DNA from: an uncultured Clostridia bacterium
GTDB lineage: Bacteria; Bacillota; Clostridia; Oscillospirales; Ruminococcaceae
DNA length: 54,885 nt
NCBI GenBank assembly: GCA_947627205.1
Contig: CANQVE010000012.1
Coordinates: 1 to 54,885, forward strand
Direction: 5' to 3'
Shown here: piece after piece, positions 7,770 through 17,474 of the stretch
Position numbering within the stretch: the first letter of the stretch is position 1
Layout: each line of letters opens with the position of its first letter
The notes under the pieces: generated by a model
Databases searched by the model: none
The model's input: only the letters and a program-made list of their open reading frames with translations
What the model was told of the DNA's origin: nothing
Translations under genes and position numbers: made by a program

Positions 7770-10121
7770 TTATAACTTCTCCATCTTCGCAAAGTTTCTC
7801 ATTACGGCTTTAACGCCGAAGTCGTCGAAGTTTACGGTTATCATGGCGTCGTTTCCCATTTGCTGAATTTTAATTACAACGCCGTCTTTAAACTTTACAT
7901 GCCTTACTCTGTCGCCGACCTCGAAATTGTCCGAGGAGCCCTGCGCCATGGGGTTTTTCAGCTTTTCCGACTGCTCCTTTAAAAAGCTGTGAGGCAGGGG
8001 CTTTGAAATTGCAGACGCCCTCATAAATGCCGCGCCCTCTTCTCTTTCCTCAACGAATATTTCGGGTATCTCCCTTATAAACGTTGAGAGCTTGTTTGTA
8101 GAAGTGTGCCCGTACAGCATTCTGTATGCGGTGTGGGTTATGTACAGTTCTTTCTTCGCGCGGGTTATCGCGACATAAGCGAGCCTGCGTTCTTCTTCCA
8201 TTTCGGCAGGATCGCTCAAAGTCATCATTGACGGGAAAACATTGTCCTCCGCCGCAACTATAAACACAACGGGAAATTCAAGTCCCTTTGCGCTGTGCAT
8301 TGTCATAAGCGAAACTCTGTCGCTTTCGCCATCATAGCCGTCTATGTCCGCGACAAGCGCCGTCTGTTCGAGAAAATCGGGGAGAGAGGCGTTCGGATCG
8401 TCCTGCATAAGCTGAACGGCGTTTGATTTGAGCTCGGCAATGTTTTCGAGCCTCGTCATTCCCTCGTCGCCCTGTGTTTTAAGCATAGCCGAATAGCCCG
8501 TTTTCTCCGCAACGGCGTCTATAAGCTCGTCAAGCGGGAGCGTATCGGCAAGCTCGTCAAGCTCGTCGAAAAGATTTGCCGCCGCTTTAAGCGGATTTGC
8601 CTTTCGCGAGAGCGTTTCATACTGCGCCGCATTTCTGCATACTTCTATCGGATCAATGCCAAGCCCCTCCGAAACGCGGATTATTTCTTCTATAGTCGTG
8701 TCACCTATACCGCGCTTCGGCTCGTTTATTACTCTCCTGAACCTCACCGCGTCATAGGGATTGTTTAAAAGCGCAAGATATGACAAAATGTCCTTTATTT
8801 CTTTTCTGTCATAAAAGCGCAGACCGCCGACCATTTTATACGGTATCTTCTGTCTTGAAAGCGCGGTTTCTACGCTCCTTGAAAGCGCGTTTGTGCGGTA
8901 TAAAAGCGCAAAATCCGAATACTTCGCGCCCTTTGCGACTTCCTCGTTTATTATGTCGGCAATGCCCTTTGCCTCGCTCTGCTCGCTCGGATATTTTACG
9001 ATGTGAATTTTATTTCCCTTGCCGAGCTCGCTCCAGAGCTTTTTCTGTTTCCTGCGGGCATTGTGCGCAATAACGGCGTTCGCAGCGTTCAATATCGTTT
9101 CGGTCGAGCGGTAGTTCTGCTCAAGTCTTACGACTGCACAGCCCTTATACTGCTTTTCAAAATTCAGGATATTTTCAATTGTCGCGCCTCTGAAACTGTA
9201 AATTGACTGGTCGTCGTCGCCGACAACGCAGAGGTTTCCGTTTTCCCCTGCAAGCAATGACACAAGTTTATACTGCGCAATGTTAGTGTCCTGATATTCG
9301 TCTACCATTATATACTTGTACAAGTTGCGGTAATGTTCAAGAACATCGGGGAATTCCTGAAACAGCTTTACCGTCAGAAAAATAATGTCGTCAAAATCAA
9401 CGGCATTCGCGCTGACAAGCGCTTTCTGATATGACAGGTAAATTTTGGCAGTCAGCTTTTCGAGGAAATCGGTGCCGTCAAGATAATCTTCCGCATAGTC
9501 CTCTGCGGAAATGAGCCTGTCTTTGAGAGAAGAAATTTTGTTCTTCACCGACTTCGGCGGAAAGGTCTTTTCGTCAATGTTAAGCTCTTTAAGAATATTC
9601 TTTATCAGCCTCTTTGAATCGTCGTCGTCATAGATAGTAAAGCCCGAATGATATCCGAGCTTTTCTATTTCCCTGCGCAGTATCCTTACGCATGCCGAAT
9701 GGAACGTCGAGGCGTTTACTTTTCCCGCGTCCTCTCCGAGCATCTGTTTAAGCCTTTCGCGAAGCTCTCCCGCGGCTTTGTTCGTAAAGGTTATGGCGAG
9801 GATATTCCACGGCGCGACCGGCTCGACGGCTATTATTTCCGCGAGCTTTTTTGCGTTTTCGGGAGTCTTTTCCATAGCGGGAAATTCCTCCAGAAAGCGC
9901 CTTTTCTCAGCGCTCAGTCTGCGTACTTCTTCGTCATGATAGGCGTTTCCGAAGCACGTCATATTCGCAATTCTGTTTACAAGAACGGACGTTTTTCCGC
10001 TTCCTGCGCCCGCGATAATAAGCTGGGGACCTATAACGCGGAAGATCGCCGTTTTCTGCATATCGTTGGCTTTTGAAAAATAGCTTTCAAGAGCCTGCTT
10101 TTTTAATTCTGTATAATTCAA
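7770..10121 (-). CDS. pcrA: UvrD/PcrA-type ATP-dependent DNA helicase
   Basis: Superfamily 1A 3'-5' helicase for repair and for clearing transcription and recombination obstacles. The 783-aa product carries all SF1 motifs in order: Walker A GAGSGKTS (about residue 37), DEYQDTN (about 272), GDDDQSIYSFRGA (about 301), LEQNYRST (about 333), TMHSAKGLEF (about 605) and YVAITRAKK (about 652). A C-terminal Tudor-like segment, VGDRVRHVKFKDGVV (about 725-740), is typical of PcrA and contacts RNA polymerase in that family. The gene stands alone. Structured element E lies 82 bp upstream. Confidence 0.96.
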   Translation of the reverse strand: MNYTELKKQALESYFSKANDMQKTAIFRVIGPQLIIAGAGSGKTSVLVNRIANMTCFGNAYHDEEVRRLSAEKRRFLEEFPAMEKTPENAKKLAEIIAVEPVAPWNILAITFTNKAAGELRERLKQMLGEDAGKVNASTFHSACVRILRREIEKLGYHSGFTIYDDDDSKRLIKNILKELNIDEKTFPPKSVKNKISSLKDRLISAEDYAEDYLDGTDFLEKLTAKIYLSYQKALVSANAVDFDDIIFLTVKLFQEFPDVLEHYRNLYKYIMVDEYQDTNIAQYKLVSLLAGENGNLCVVGDDDQSIYSFRGATIENILNFEKQYKGCAVVRLEQNYRSTETILNAANAVIAHNARRKQKKLWSELGKGNKIHIVKYPSEQSEAKGIADIINEEVAKGAKYSDFALLYRTNALSRSVETALSRQKIPYKMVGGLRFYDRKEIKDILSYLALLNNPYDAVRFRRVINEPKRGIGDTTIEEIIRVSEGLGIDPIEVCRNAAQYETLSRKANPLKAAANLFDELDELADTLPLDELIDAVAEKTGYSAMLKTQGDEGMTRLENIAELKSNAVQLMQDDPNASLPDFLEQTALVADIDGYDGESDRVSLMTMHSAKGLEFPVVFIVAAEDNVFPSMMTLSDPAEMEEERRLAYVAITRAKKELYITHTAYRMLYGHTSTNKLSTFIREIPEIFVEEREEGAAFMRASAISKPLPHSFLKEQSEKLKNPMAQGSSDNFEVGDRVRHVKFKDGVVIKIQQMGNDAMITVNFDDFGVKAVMRNFAKMEKL

Positions 10122-10202
10122 TTTCTACCTCACTCGCCCTCGTTTTTCGGGCGCAATATTTTTGAGCCGTTTTTTTACAGCCCGATATTTTTTTAACTTT
10201 AA

Positions 10203-10358
10203 TCAGACTGTAGAGAAAGTCCCAGATACCGCATTGAACGCTTCGCGTACAACGCTGAAGCGTGGCTGCGGCTAGGCTTTGTGCCTGCCGCATGTTACAG
10301 TGTTATCCGCCTTTGGCGGATAACCTTACGAAGTAGATGGGCTTTATATACAGTCTGA
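10203..10358. repeat. Structured element E, copy 2
   Basis: 156 bp from TCAGACTGTA to TACAGTCTGA, a perfect 10-bp terminal inverted repeat. It contains the same invariant inner hairpin as the other copies plus two extra arms: one with GCGTTGTACGCGAAGCG-type sequence seen from the minus strand, and one with TTATCCGCC / GGCGGATAA. It fills the gap between the activase stop codon and the pcrA upstream region. Confidence 0.8.
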
Positions 10359-10359
10359 T

Positions 10360-13300
10360 TTAATTGCTGTTTGCGATAAGCTCGGAATACTTGTCGCTTA
10401 CGGTCATCTGCGATACTACCGATTTTCTGCTTATGCCCTCGTTTGCAAATGCCTGCGTCAGCATAAGTTTAATTCTGTTCACCTGGTTTACCTCTGACGC
10501 TCCCGGATCGAAATCTACCGCAACTATATTGCTCTCGGGGTGCTGTCTGCGAAGCTCGCCGATAACGCCCTTTCCCGTAACGTGATTAGGCAGGCAGGCA
10601 AACGGCTGCATGCATATAATATTCGGAACGCCCTCATGTATAAGCTCCAGCATTTCCGCCGACAAGAACCAGCCCTCGCCCGCGATATTTCCGTTTGAAA
10701 CTATCGGCTTTACCGATTCCATCATATCGAAGATGTCCGAGGGACAGCCGAACTTTGTGCCTTTAACGGCTTTTCTGTAACTGCGTTCCATAAAATTAAA
10801 CGCTCTTATTGCCGAGTTTTCCGCAAACTTTTTAAGTCTTGAACAGTAAAGGAGCTTGCGTTTTGTAACGCCGTGAGAACAGATATAGTAGAAAAATCCC
10901 ATAAGATCGGGAACGACAACTTCACAGCCCTCGTTTTCGAGCAAGCCTATTATATTGTTATTCGCCACGGGGTGGAATTTTACAAGTATCTCTCCGACAA
11001 GTCCGATCTTCGGCTTTTTAATATCCCTGACGGGGAATTCCGAAAATTCCTTTACTATATTGCGGACGTTTTCGTTAAAGCGCGGGAGCGAAATGGACTT
11101 CAGCTCGTCTCTCAAAAACAGTCTCCACTTTTCATAGAGCTTATTCGCCGAGCCTTTTTCAACTTCATAAGGTCTTACCTTATACAAGCACCTTTGGAGA
11201 ACATCTCCGTAGATTATGCTCATAAAGGCTCTTACCGCCATTCCCGCGGTAATTCTGAAACCGCTCTGTTTTTCAAGCCCGACAACGTTCAGCGATATAA
11301 GCGGGATATTGTCATAGCCTGCGTCTTTAAGCGCCTTTTTCAGCATACCGACATAGTTTGTCGCTCTGCAGGCACCGCCCGTCTGGGTTATCATAACGGA
11401 AGTGTTATTGAGGTCATACTTTCCGCTGTTCAGGGCGTGTATAAGCTGTCCGACGATAAGTATCGACGGATAGCAGGCGTCGTTGTTTACATACTTCAGT
11501 CCCTCGTCAACTACCGCCTTTGAGCAGTCACGGAGAATGACGATATTATATCCCGAATGTATAAACGCCGCTTCGAGCAGGTCGAAATGTATCGGCGCCA
11601 TCTGCGGGCAGAGGATAGTATGCTTTTTGCGCATTTCCTCGGTAAACTCGGGCTGTCTTATGTAGCCGATATGTCCGCGGACGGGCTTATACTGATGTCT
11701 TTCACGCTCGTCAACTACGGAGATGAGCGAGCGCAGGCGTATCCTTGCCGCGCCGAGGTTATTTACCTCGTCTATTTTAAGGCAGGTATACAGCTTTCCG
11801 AAACTGTGGAGTATCTCCTGCACTTCGTCTGTAGTCACCGCGTCAAGTCCGCATCCGAATGAATTGAGCTGTACAAGTTCAAGGCAGTCGTTATGCCCGA
11901 CAACGTGCGCCGCCGCATAGAGCCTTGTGTGATATGTCCACTGGTCTACGACTCTTATAGGTCTTACAACCTTTTCGAGGTGCGCGACGCTGTCCTCTGT
12001 CAAAACCGCAAAGCCGTATCCCGAAACCATTTCGGGAAGTCCGTGGTTTATTTCGGGATCTATGTGATACGGTCTGCCCGCAAGGACAATTCCGCGCTTG
12101 TTGTTTGCTTTGAGGAATTCGAGAGTTTCCTCGCCCTTTCTGCGCATTTCAGTCTTAAACGCCGTGTCCTCGGCGTATGCCTTTGAGAGGGCTTCTTTTA
12201 TCTCGTGCTTTGTTATGTTCAATTCGGGGAGGCTCTTTGAAAATTCCTCGAAAAGCCTTTCGCCCATTCTCTTTTCATGGAATATGGGCAAAAACGGATT
12301 TAAGAACTTTACGTCCCCGCGAAGCTCGGGAACTGAATTTTTAATTACCTCGCTGTATGTAGCGACAACGGGGCAGTTATAGTGATTGTCCCCGCCGTTT
12401 TCGTTGTTCATTTCATACGGCATGGACGGGTAGAAAATAAGTTTTACTCCGTCGTTTATGAGCGACTGAATATGTCCGTGAGCAAGTTTTGCAGGATAGC
12501 AGACGCTTTCGCTCGGCATTGTTTCAATGCCCTTGTCATAAATTGCTCTCGAAGATTTCGGCGAGAGCTTTACGGAAAATCCGAGCTCTGTAAACAGCTT
12601 GTGCCAGAAAGGATAATTCTCGTACATTCCGAGCACGCGCGGAAGCCCTATAACGCCCCTCGGCGCTTTATCCTCGGGCAGACATTCTCTGTCGAACAAA
12701 AGGTGATATTTATAGTCGTAAAGATTAGGCATTTTTTCGCCAGCATAGACGTTTCCCGCTCCGCGCTCACAGCGGTTGTTGCTGATATAGCGCTTTCCGT
12801 CGGGGAATTTTGTAATGGTCAGCAGGCAGTTGTTCGAGCATTTTCCGCAGCGCGCGGCGGTCTTTTCGACCTTGAAATCCTCGAGCTTTTCGAGCGGAGC
12901 AATTGTGCTTCCCTTTTTGTCGTCGCGCTCCAGCGCAGCAAGCGCCGAGCCGTATGCGCCCATAAGTCCCGCCTTGTCGGGGCGGACGGCGTTTTTCCCT
13001 ACGATAAGTTCAAACGCCCTAAGAACGCTGTCGTTCATAAACGTTCCGCCCTGGACGATTATCTTGTCGCCCATTGAGTTGGTGTCGCGGAGCTTTATGA
13101 CCTTAAAGAGCGCATTCTTGCACACGGAATAGGAAAGTCCAGCCGAAATATCCGCAACGGTCGCTCCCTCTTTCTGCGCCTGTTTTACGCGGGAATTCAT
13201 AAATACCGTACAGCGTGAGCCGAGGTCAACAGGGTTTTCCGCAGAAAGTCCTAAGACCGCAAACTCCGCGCTTGTCATTCCCAGAGCATTTGCGAAGTTC

Positions 13301-14667
13301 TCGATAAAACTTCCGCAGCCCGACGAGCAGGCCTCATTCAGCAAAATGCTCTCTATTTCCCCGTTTTTAACGCGCATGCATTTCATATCCTGACCGCCGA
13401 TGTCAAGGATAAATTCCGCTCCGGGAAGTATCTTTTCGGCAGCTTTATAGTGCGCCATTGTTTCAATTTCGCCGAAATCCGCTCCGAGCGCGGCTTTTAT
13501 CAGATGCTCGCCGTAGCCCGTGGCGCAGGTCTTTGCAATATACGCGCCGTTCGGGATAAGCGGATAGAGTTCCTTTAAAATGCCGATGACAGACTTCAGC
13601 GGATCGCCGTGGTTGCTGTCATAATGCGAATAAAGTATATTAGCGTTCTCGTCAATAAGAACAGCCTTTGTCGTCGTCGAGCCTGCGTCTATTCCGAGAT
13701 AGCATGCGCCCTTTGCTTCAGAAAGCTCTGCTGTCGGAATAACGGCTTTTGCATGGCGCGCGCGGAATTCATTAAGTTCATCTTCGTTTTTAAACAGCGG
13801 TGCAAGCCTCTCGACCTCACGGAGCTGGTTTTCGCCGAGAGCGCTTCCCTTTTCGCAAAGCTCGTCTATCGAAAACTCCTCTGCTTCTTCGGAAAGCGCA
13901 CAGCCCATTGCTACAAACAAATTCGCGTTTTCGGGGAATATTATGTTCTCGGGCTTTAGATCAAGCGTTTCGATAAAGCGCTGTCTTAATTCCGAGAGAT
14001 AATGAAGCGGTCCGCCTAAAAACGCAACGTTTCCTCTTATAGGCTTTCCGCAGGCAAGCCCGCTTATCGTCTGGTTTACTACCGACTGGAAAACGGACGC
14101 GGCAATGTCGCTCCGCTTTGCGCCCTCGTTTAAAAGAGGCTGTATGTCGCTTTTTGCGAACACTCCGCAGCGCGAAGCTATGGGATATATGGTGGTATGC
14201 TCTTTGGACAGCTCGTTTAAGCCCCCGATGTCTGTGTTCAAAAGCGCCGCCATCTGGTCGATAAATGCGCCCGTACCGCCCGCGCAGGAGCCGTTCATTC
14301 TCTGCTCAAGCCCGCCTGTGAGGTATGTAATTTTCGCGTCCTCTCCGCCAAGCTCTATAGCTACGTCTGTTTTCGGGATAAGCGCTTTTATGGCGGTAGT
14401 TCCCGCGGCAACTTCCTGCGCAAAGGGAATGCCGAGCCATTTAGACACGGAGATACCGCCCGAGCCTGTAACGGCAACGAGCGCATGCTCTCCTTTAAGT
14501 TCTTCTCCGACGGCGTTTAAAATGTCCGAAACCGTTTTTCTTATATCGGAAAAATGTCTTTGATATCGGCTGAAAACGAGGTTTTTGTTCTCGTCGATGA
14601 CAGCCGCTTTTACTGTTGTCGAACCTATATCAAGTCCAACTCGTTTCAAGATGTGATCACTCTCCAA
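10360..14667 (-). CDS. Giant acyl-CoA dehydratase activase-type protein
   Basis: Member of the large (about 1,400-aa) 2-hydroxyacyl-CoA dehydratase/benzoyl-CoA reductase activase family. Two ASKHA ATPase domains lie in tandem: residues 1-265 (DIGSTTVKAAVID) and about 318-580 (GIDAGSTTTKAVLID). Each has two Cys at the positions that ligate the shared 4Fe-4S cluster in HgdC-type homodimers (GSCAGGTGAF with SRCGVFAKSD; ACSSGCGSF with GSRCTVF). The chain may therefore form its own pseudo-dimer; this is inference. A CxxC-type Cys patch follows at about 607-640, then a DUF2229-like region and a C-terminal HgdB-like region with further Cys. No dehydratase subunits are adjacent, so the substrate is unknown. 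A consensus promoter lies 186 bp upstream. Confidence 0.85.
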   Translation of the reverse strand: MESDHILKRVGLDIGSTTVKAAVIDENKNLVFSRYQRHFSDIRKTVSDILNAVGEELKGEHALVAVTGSGGISVSKWLGIPFAQEVAAGTTAIKALIPKTDVAIELGGEDAKITYLTGGLEQRMNGSCAGGTGAFIDQMAALLNTDIGGLNELSKEHTTIYPIASRCGVFAKSDIQPLLNEGAKRSDIAASVFQSVVNQTISGLACGKPIRGNVAFLGGPLHYLSELRQRFIETLDLKPENIIFPENANLFVAMGCALSEEAEEFSIDELCEKGSALGENQLREVERLAPLFKNEDELNEFRARHAKAVIPTAELSEAKGACYLGIDAGSTTTKAVLIDENANILYSHYDSNHGDPLKSVIGILKELYPLIPNGAYIAKTCATGYGEHLIKAALGADFGEIETMAHYKAAEKILPGAEFILDIGGQDMKCMRVKNGEIESILLNEACSSGCGSFIENFANALGMTSAEFAVLGLSAENPVDLGSRCTVFMNSRVKQAQKEGATVADISAGLSYSVCKNALFKVIKLRDTNSMGDKIIVQGGTFMNDSVLRAFELIVGKNAVRPDKAGLMGAYGSALAALERDDKKGSTIAPLEKLEDFKVEKTAARCGKCSNNCLLTITKFPDGKRYISNNRCERGAGNVYAGEKMPNLYDYKYHLLFDRECLPEDKAPRGVIGLPRVLGMYENYPFWHKLFTELGFSVKLSPKSSRAIYDKGIETMPSESVCYPAKLAHGHIQSLINDGVKLIFYPSMPYEMNNENGGDNHYNCPVVATYSEVIKNSVPELRGDVKFLNPFLPIFHEKRMGERLFEEFSKSLPELNITKHEIKEALSKAYAEDTAFKTEMRRKGEETLEFLKANNKRGIVLAGRPYHIDPEINHGLPEMVSGYGFAVLTEDSVAHLEKVVRPIRVVDQWTYHTRLYAAAHVVGHNDCLELVQLNSFGCGLDAVTTDEVQEILHSFGKLYTCLKIDEVNNLGAARIRLRSLISVVDERERHQYKPVRGHIGYIRQPEFTEEMRKKHTILCPQMAPIHFDLLEAAFIHSGYNIVILRDCSKAVVDEGLKYVNNDACYPSILIVGQLIHALNSGKYDLNNTSVMITQTGGACRATNYVGMLKKALKDAGYDNIPLISLNVVGLEKQSGFRITAGMAVRAFMSIIYGDVLQRCLYKVRPYEVEKGSANKLYEKWRLFLRDELKSISLPRFNENVRNIVKEFSEFPVRDIKKPKIGLVGEILVKFHPVANNNIIGLLENEGCEVVVPDLMGFFYYICSHGVTKRKLLYCSRLKKFAENSAIRAFNFMERSYRKAVKGTKFGCPSDIFDMMESVKPIVSNGNIAGEGWFLSAEMLELIHEGVPNIICMQPFACLPNHVTGKGVIGELRRQHPESNIVAVDFDPGASEVNQVNRIKLMLTQAFANEGISRKSVVSQMTVSDKYSELIANSN

Positions 14668-14852
14668 AATAAATAGGTCAATATGATGTCAGGCTTTTTA
14701 TACAGCCCGTATTTTTACTTTATATGTAAACTAAACAAAATATGATAATTATAGCCCGATATTCGCGGACAGATTATATCCCGAACATTCGGACGGCGTT
14801 TATTGTCAATTTTTGTCAATTTTGATATTTTCAAATTATCGCGCTTAGATTT

Positions 14853-14881
14853 ATTATAGCACAAATAAGAAAAAAAGTCAA
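14853..14881 (-). promoter_or_regulatory. Promoter of the activase gene
   Basis: On the minus strand, TTGACT (14876-14881) and TATAAT (14853-14858) are separated by 17 bp. The predicted leader is about 180 nt. It contains two tandem words, each a short GTCCG...CGG hairpin followed by TATAAT (14740-14795). No known riboswitch is recognised. The rest of 14668-14930 is AT-rich without a gene. Confidence 0.75.
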
Positions 14882-14930
14882 CAAGCATTATTCTGAAAAT
14901 TAGAGGTCAAAACCGAGGAAAAAATTCTCT

Positions 14931-14970
14931 GAAAAAAGATGGACAAGGGAAACCCATAAAGGTCCCCCTT
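14931..14970 (-). terminator. Terminator after khpA
   Basis: On the minus strand, AAGGGGGACC pairs with GGTTTCCCTT across a 6-nt loop, and a T-rich tract follows. It lies 25 bp after the khpA stop codon. Confidence 0.6.
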
Positions 14971-14994
14971 GCTAAGATCTATCAACAGCCGTGA

Positions 14995-15231
14995 TCAATC
15001 TATCTCCACCATTATCTTCTCGTTGGCTCTGACTGCGCCTGCGCGCATAACCGTGCGAATGGACTTTGCTATTCTTCCCTGTTTGCCGATAACTCTGCCC
15101 ATATCGTCCGCGCCGACATGAAGATGATAGACCGTAACGCCCTCGGCGTTCGGCTCGTCAACTGTTACCGTGACCGCGCTCTTATCCTCAACAAGCGCCG
15201 TCGCGATAGTAATAAGAAGTTCTTTTAACAT
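14995..15231 (-). CDS. khpA: KhpA, KH-domain RNA-binding protein
   Basis: 78-aa single KH-domain protein (family formerly called YlqC), with the GxxG loop in VIGKQGRIA. In Firmicutes it forms a complex with KhpB/Jag, whose gene is at 2028-2966. It follows rpsP by 39 bp, the normal order. The usual next genes rimM, trmD and rplS are absent, so the string is broken here. Confidence 0.95.
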   Translation of the reverse strand: MLKELLITIATALVEDKSAVTVTVDEPNAEGVTVYHLHVGADDMGRVIGKQGRIAKSIRTVMRAGAVRANEKIMVEID

Positions 15232-15270
15232 ATCCTTGCCCTTCCGTTTTACATGCGCTATATCCTACGC

Positions 15271-15501
15271 TTAACCTTTAAGCAGACGCTTTACGGTGTC
15301 GGTAGGCTGTGCGCCTTTCTTTATCCATTCTTCTGCCTTTTCCTTGTCAATGTTTACGACAACAGGCTCCTTTGTCGGATCGTAATATCCTATCTCCTCG
15401 ATAAAACGACCGTCTCTCGGATAACGGCTGTCCGCTACAACTACGCGGTAGAACGGAGCTTTCTTTGCGCCCATTCTTCTCAGTCTGATTTTAACTGCCA
15501 T
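15271..15501 (-). CDS. rpsP: 30S ribosomal protein S16
   Basis: 76-aa S16, starting [19 protein letters not shown] and containing [18 protein letters not shown], both strongly conserved. An AAAGGAG ribosome binding site is present. It lies between ffh and khpA. Confidence 0.98.
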   Translation of the reverse strand: MAVKIRLRRMGAKKAPFYRVVVADSRYPRDGRFIEEIGYYDPTKEPVVVNIDKEKAEEWIKKGAQPTDTVKRLLKG

Positions 15502-15592
15502 TTTGTTTTCTCCTTTCTTTAAAGTTTGTATAAAAACGGTTTTTCCGTTTTATTCGATTTGTCAATTTGTCAATGTTTCAAGTTTTCAGCCG

Positions 15593-16963
15593 TTACATTC
15601 CCGGAAAGCCGCCCATTCCGCCCATGCCGTTCATATTCATGGGGAATTTCGGGAAGCGCTTTTTCTTTCCCTTTCCCGTAAAGCCCATTTGCTTCATAAC
15701 TTTCTGCATCTGCTCAAACTGCCTTAAAAGCTGGTTTACTTCTTCTACCGATGTTCCCGAGCCTGCGGCTATTCTGCGCTTTCTCTTGGCGTCGATTATC
15801 GACGGCTTTTCGCGCTCGCGCTTGGTCATAGAAGTGATTATCGCCTTTGTGTGAGGCATTTTCTTTTCGTCAATGTCCTCGTCCTTTATCTTTCCCGCAA
15901 CGCCGGGTATCATATTGAGCAGGCTCTTTATATTGCCCATTTTTTCAATTTGCTCAAACTGCGCATAAAGATCATTCAGGTCGAACTTGTTTTCCTCCAG
16001 CTTTTTTACAGCCTTTGCCGCTTCTTTTTCATCAAGAGAAGCCTTTGCCTTGTCAATAAGCGTCAGCACGTCGCCCATGCCGAGTATTCTCGAAGCCATT
16101 CTGTCGGGATAAAAAGGCTCTATGTCGTCGGGCTTTTCGCCTATGCCCGCAAACTTTATCGGCTTTCCCGTTATTGCCAGCACCGTAAGCGCCGCGCCGC
16201 CTCTTGTGTCGCCGTCGAGCTTTGTCAATATAACGCCCGTTATGTCGAGTGCCTCGTTAAAGCTCTCTGCGACATTCACCGCGTCTTGTCCCGTCATTGA
16301 ATCGACAACGAGCAGAATTTCATTCGGCGTTGTCCTTGCCTTTATGTTTTTAAGCTCTTCCATAAGCGTTTCGTCAATATGCAGACGGCCCGCCGTATCG
16401 AGCAATACCGTGTCGAAACCTTGGTCTTTTGCGTATTTAATGCCGTGTTCGGCAATTTCAACGGGGTTTCCCTGCCCCTCCTCAAAGACATGCGCGCCGA
16501 CCTTTGCGCCGACTATCTTCAGCTGTTCGATAGCCGCGGGACGGTATACGTCGCACGCAACCAGAAGCGGTCTGCGGTTCTGCCCCTCGAGCCATTTTGC
16601 GAGTTTCGCGCAATGCGTCGTTTTACCTGCGCCCTGAAGTCCGCACATCATGATAACGCACGGAGGCTTTGACGGAAAATCGAGCTTCGCTGTGGACGTT
16701 CCCATAAGCTCTATAAGCTCGCCGTGTACAATGTCAATGACCTGCTGGGCAGGCGTAAGGCTCTCCATGACCTTTGCGCCGAGCGCCTTTTCGCTTACTT
16801 TGTTTACAAAGTCCTTTGCGACCTTAAAGCTGACGTCCGCGTCGAGAAGCGCCATTCTTACCTCGCGCATTGCGTCCTTTATGTCCTTTTCGGTGAGCTT
16901 TCCGTGGTTTTTAAGCCTGCCGAAAACATTGTTCAGTTTTTGTGATAGTCCCTCAAAAGCCAT
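15593..16963 (-). CDS. ffh: Signal recognition particle GTPase
   Basis: SRP54 subunit that binds 4.5S/6S scRNA and signal peptides during co-translational targeting. The 456-aa product has an N helical domain, a G domain (GLQGAGKTTHCAKL near residue 107, DTAGRL, TKLDGDTRGG), and a Met-rich M domain ending in a Met/Gly tail (PMNMNGMGGMGGFPGM). It follows ylxM by about 70 bp in a conserved pair. Length and motifs are complete. Confidence 0.98.
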   Translation of the reverse strand: MAFEGLSQKLNNVFGRLKNHGKLTEKDIKDAMREVRMALLDADVSFKVAKDFVNKVSEKALGAKVMESLTPAQQVIDIVHGELIELMGTSTAKLDFPSKPPCVIMMCGLQGAGKTTHCAKLAKWLEGQNRRPLLVACDVYRPAAIEQLKIVGAKVGAHVFEEGQGNPVEIAEHGIKYAKDQGFDTVLLDTAGRLHIDETLMEELKNIKARTTPNEILLVVDSMTGQDAVNVAESFNEALDITGVILTKLDGDTRGGAALTVLAITGKPIKFAGIGEKPDDIEPFYPDRMASRILGMGDVLTLIDKAKASLDEKEAAKAVKKLEENKFDLNDLYAQFEQIEKMGNIKSLLNMIPGVAGKIKDEDIDEKKMPHTKAIITSMTKREREKPSIIDAKRKRRIAAGSGTSVEEVNQLLRQFEQMQKVMKQMGFTGKGKKKRFPKFPMNMNGMGGMGGFPGM

Positions 16964-17033
16964 TCTGCCCGCCTCTTTTTCTGTTTATTTATTTTGTTCA
17001 ATTTAATTTTTCGTTCAATTCAACCGATTTGCT

Positions 17034-17381
17034 TTACATTGCGTTTTCAATTTCGTAAAGTATATCCGAAAGCTCCGAGATAAACTTTTCTCTTCCGTCG
17101 GGGTTACTTTCAACCAACGCCAGAAGCTCTCTTGCCCTTGCGGTTTTCTCCGAAACTAATTTCAACCGCTTTGCGTTACCGAGAATTTCTTCAAGCTCCA
17201 AAAGCCGTTTTTCGCCCTTTTTCCGCGCGTCGTTTGCGGCAGGACGGGTTATTCCGCCCATTTCCTCAGCAATTTCCGACAGCGACAGATCGGAATTATA
17301 TTTCAGATCTACCGCCTCGCGCTGGTTTTTCGAGAGCAATTCTCCGTATATATCCAGCAGCAGCGCAAAATTTTCTTCCAT
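17034..17381 (-). CDS. ylxM: YlxM/p13-type SRP-associated HTH protein
   Basis: Small helix-turn-helix protein (115 aa from this start) that regulates or accompanies Ffh in Firmicutes. Visible features are the opening EENFALLLDIYGELL, the QREAVDLKYNSDLSLSEIAE helix-turn-helix, and a helical C-terminus. The ATG at 17381 has GAGGCG upstream. A longer frame to 17453 would run into the promoter and is rejected. First gene of the ylxM-ffh-rpsP-khpA operon. Confidence 0.93.
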   Translation of the reverse strand: MEENFALLLDIYGELLSKNQREAVDLKYNSDLSLSEIAEEMGGITRPAANDARKKGEKRLLELEEILGNAKRLKLVSEKTARARELLALVESNPDGREKFISELSDILYEIENAM

Positions 17382-17424
17382 AAGCGCCTCTGTATCATAA
17401 AAATGCTTTACACCGACAAATGCT

Positions 17425-17453
17425 ATTATAACAGATACTTTCCGATTTGTCAA
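17425..17453 (-). promoter_or_regulatory. Promoter of ylxM-ffh-rpsP-khpA
   Basis: On the minus strand, perfect TTGACA (17448-17453) and TATAAT (17425-17430), spacer 17 bp, about 45 bp before the ylxM ATG. Confidence 0.9.
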
Positions 17454-17474
17454 GGGGTATCGGCGAATTTTCTT

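Noticed and set aside
10087-10293. 68-codon minus-strand frame upstream of pcrA
   Set aside because: Mostly inside structured element E; no ribosome binding site or family resemblance.
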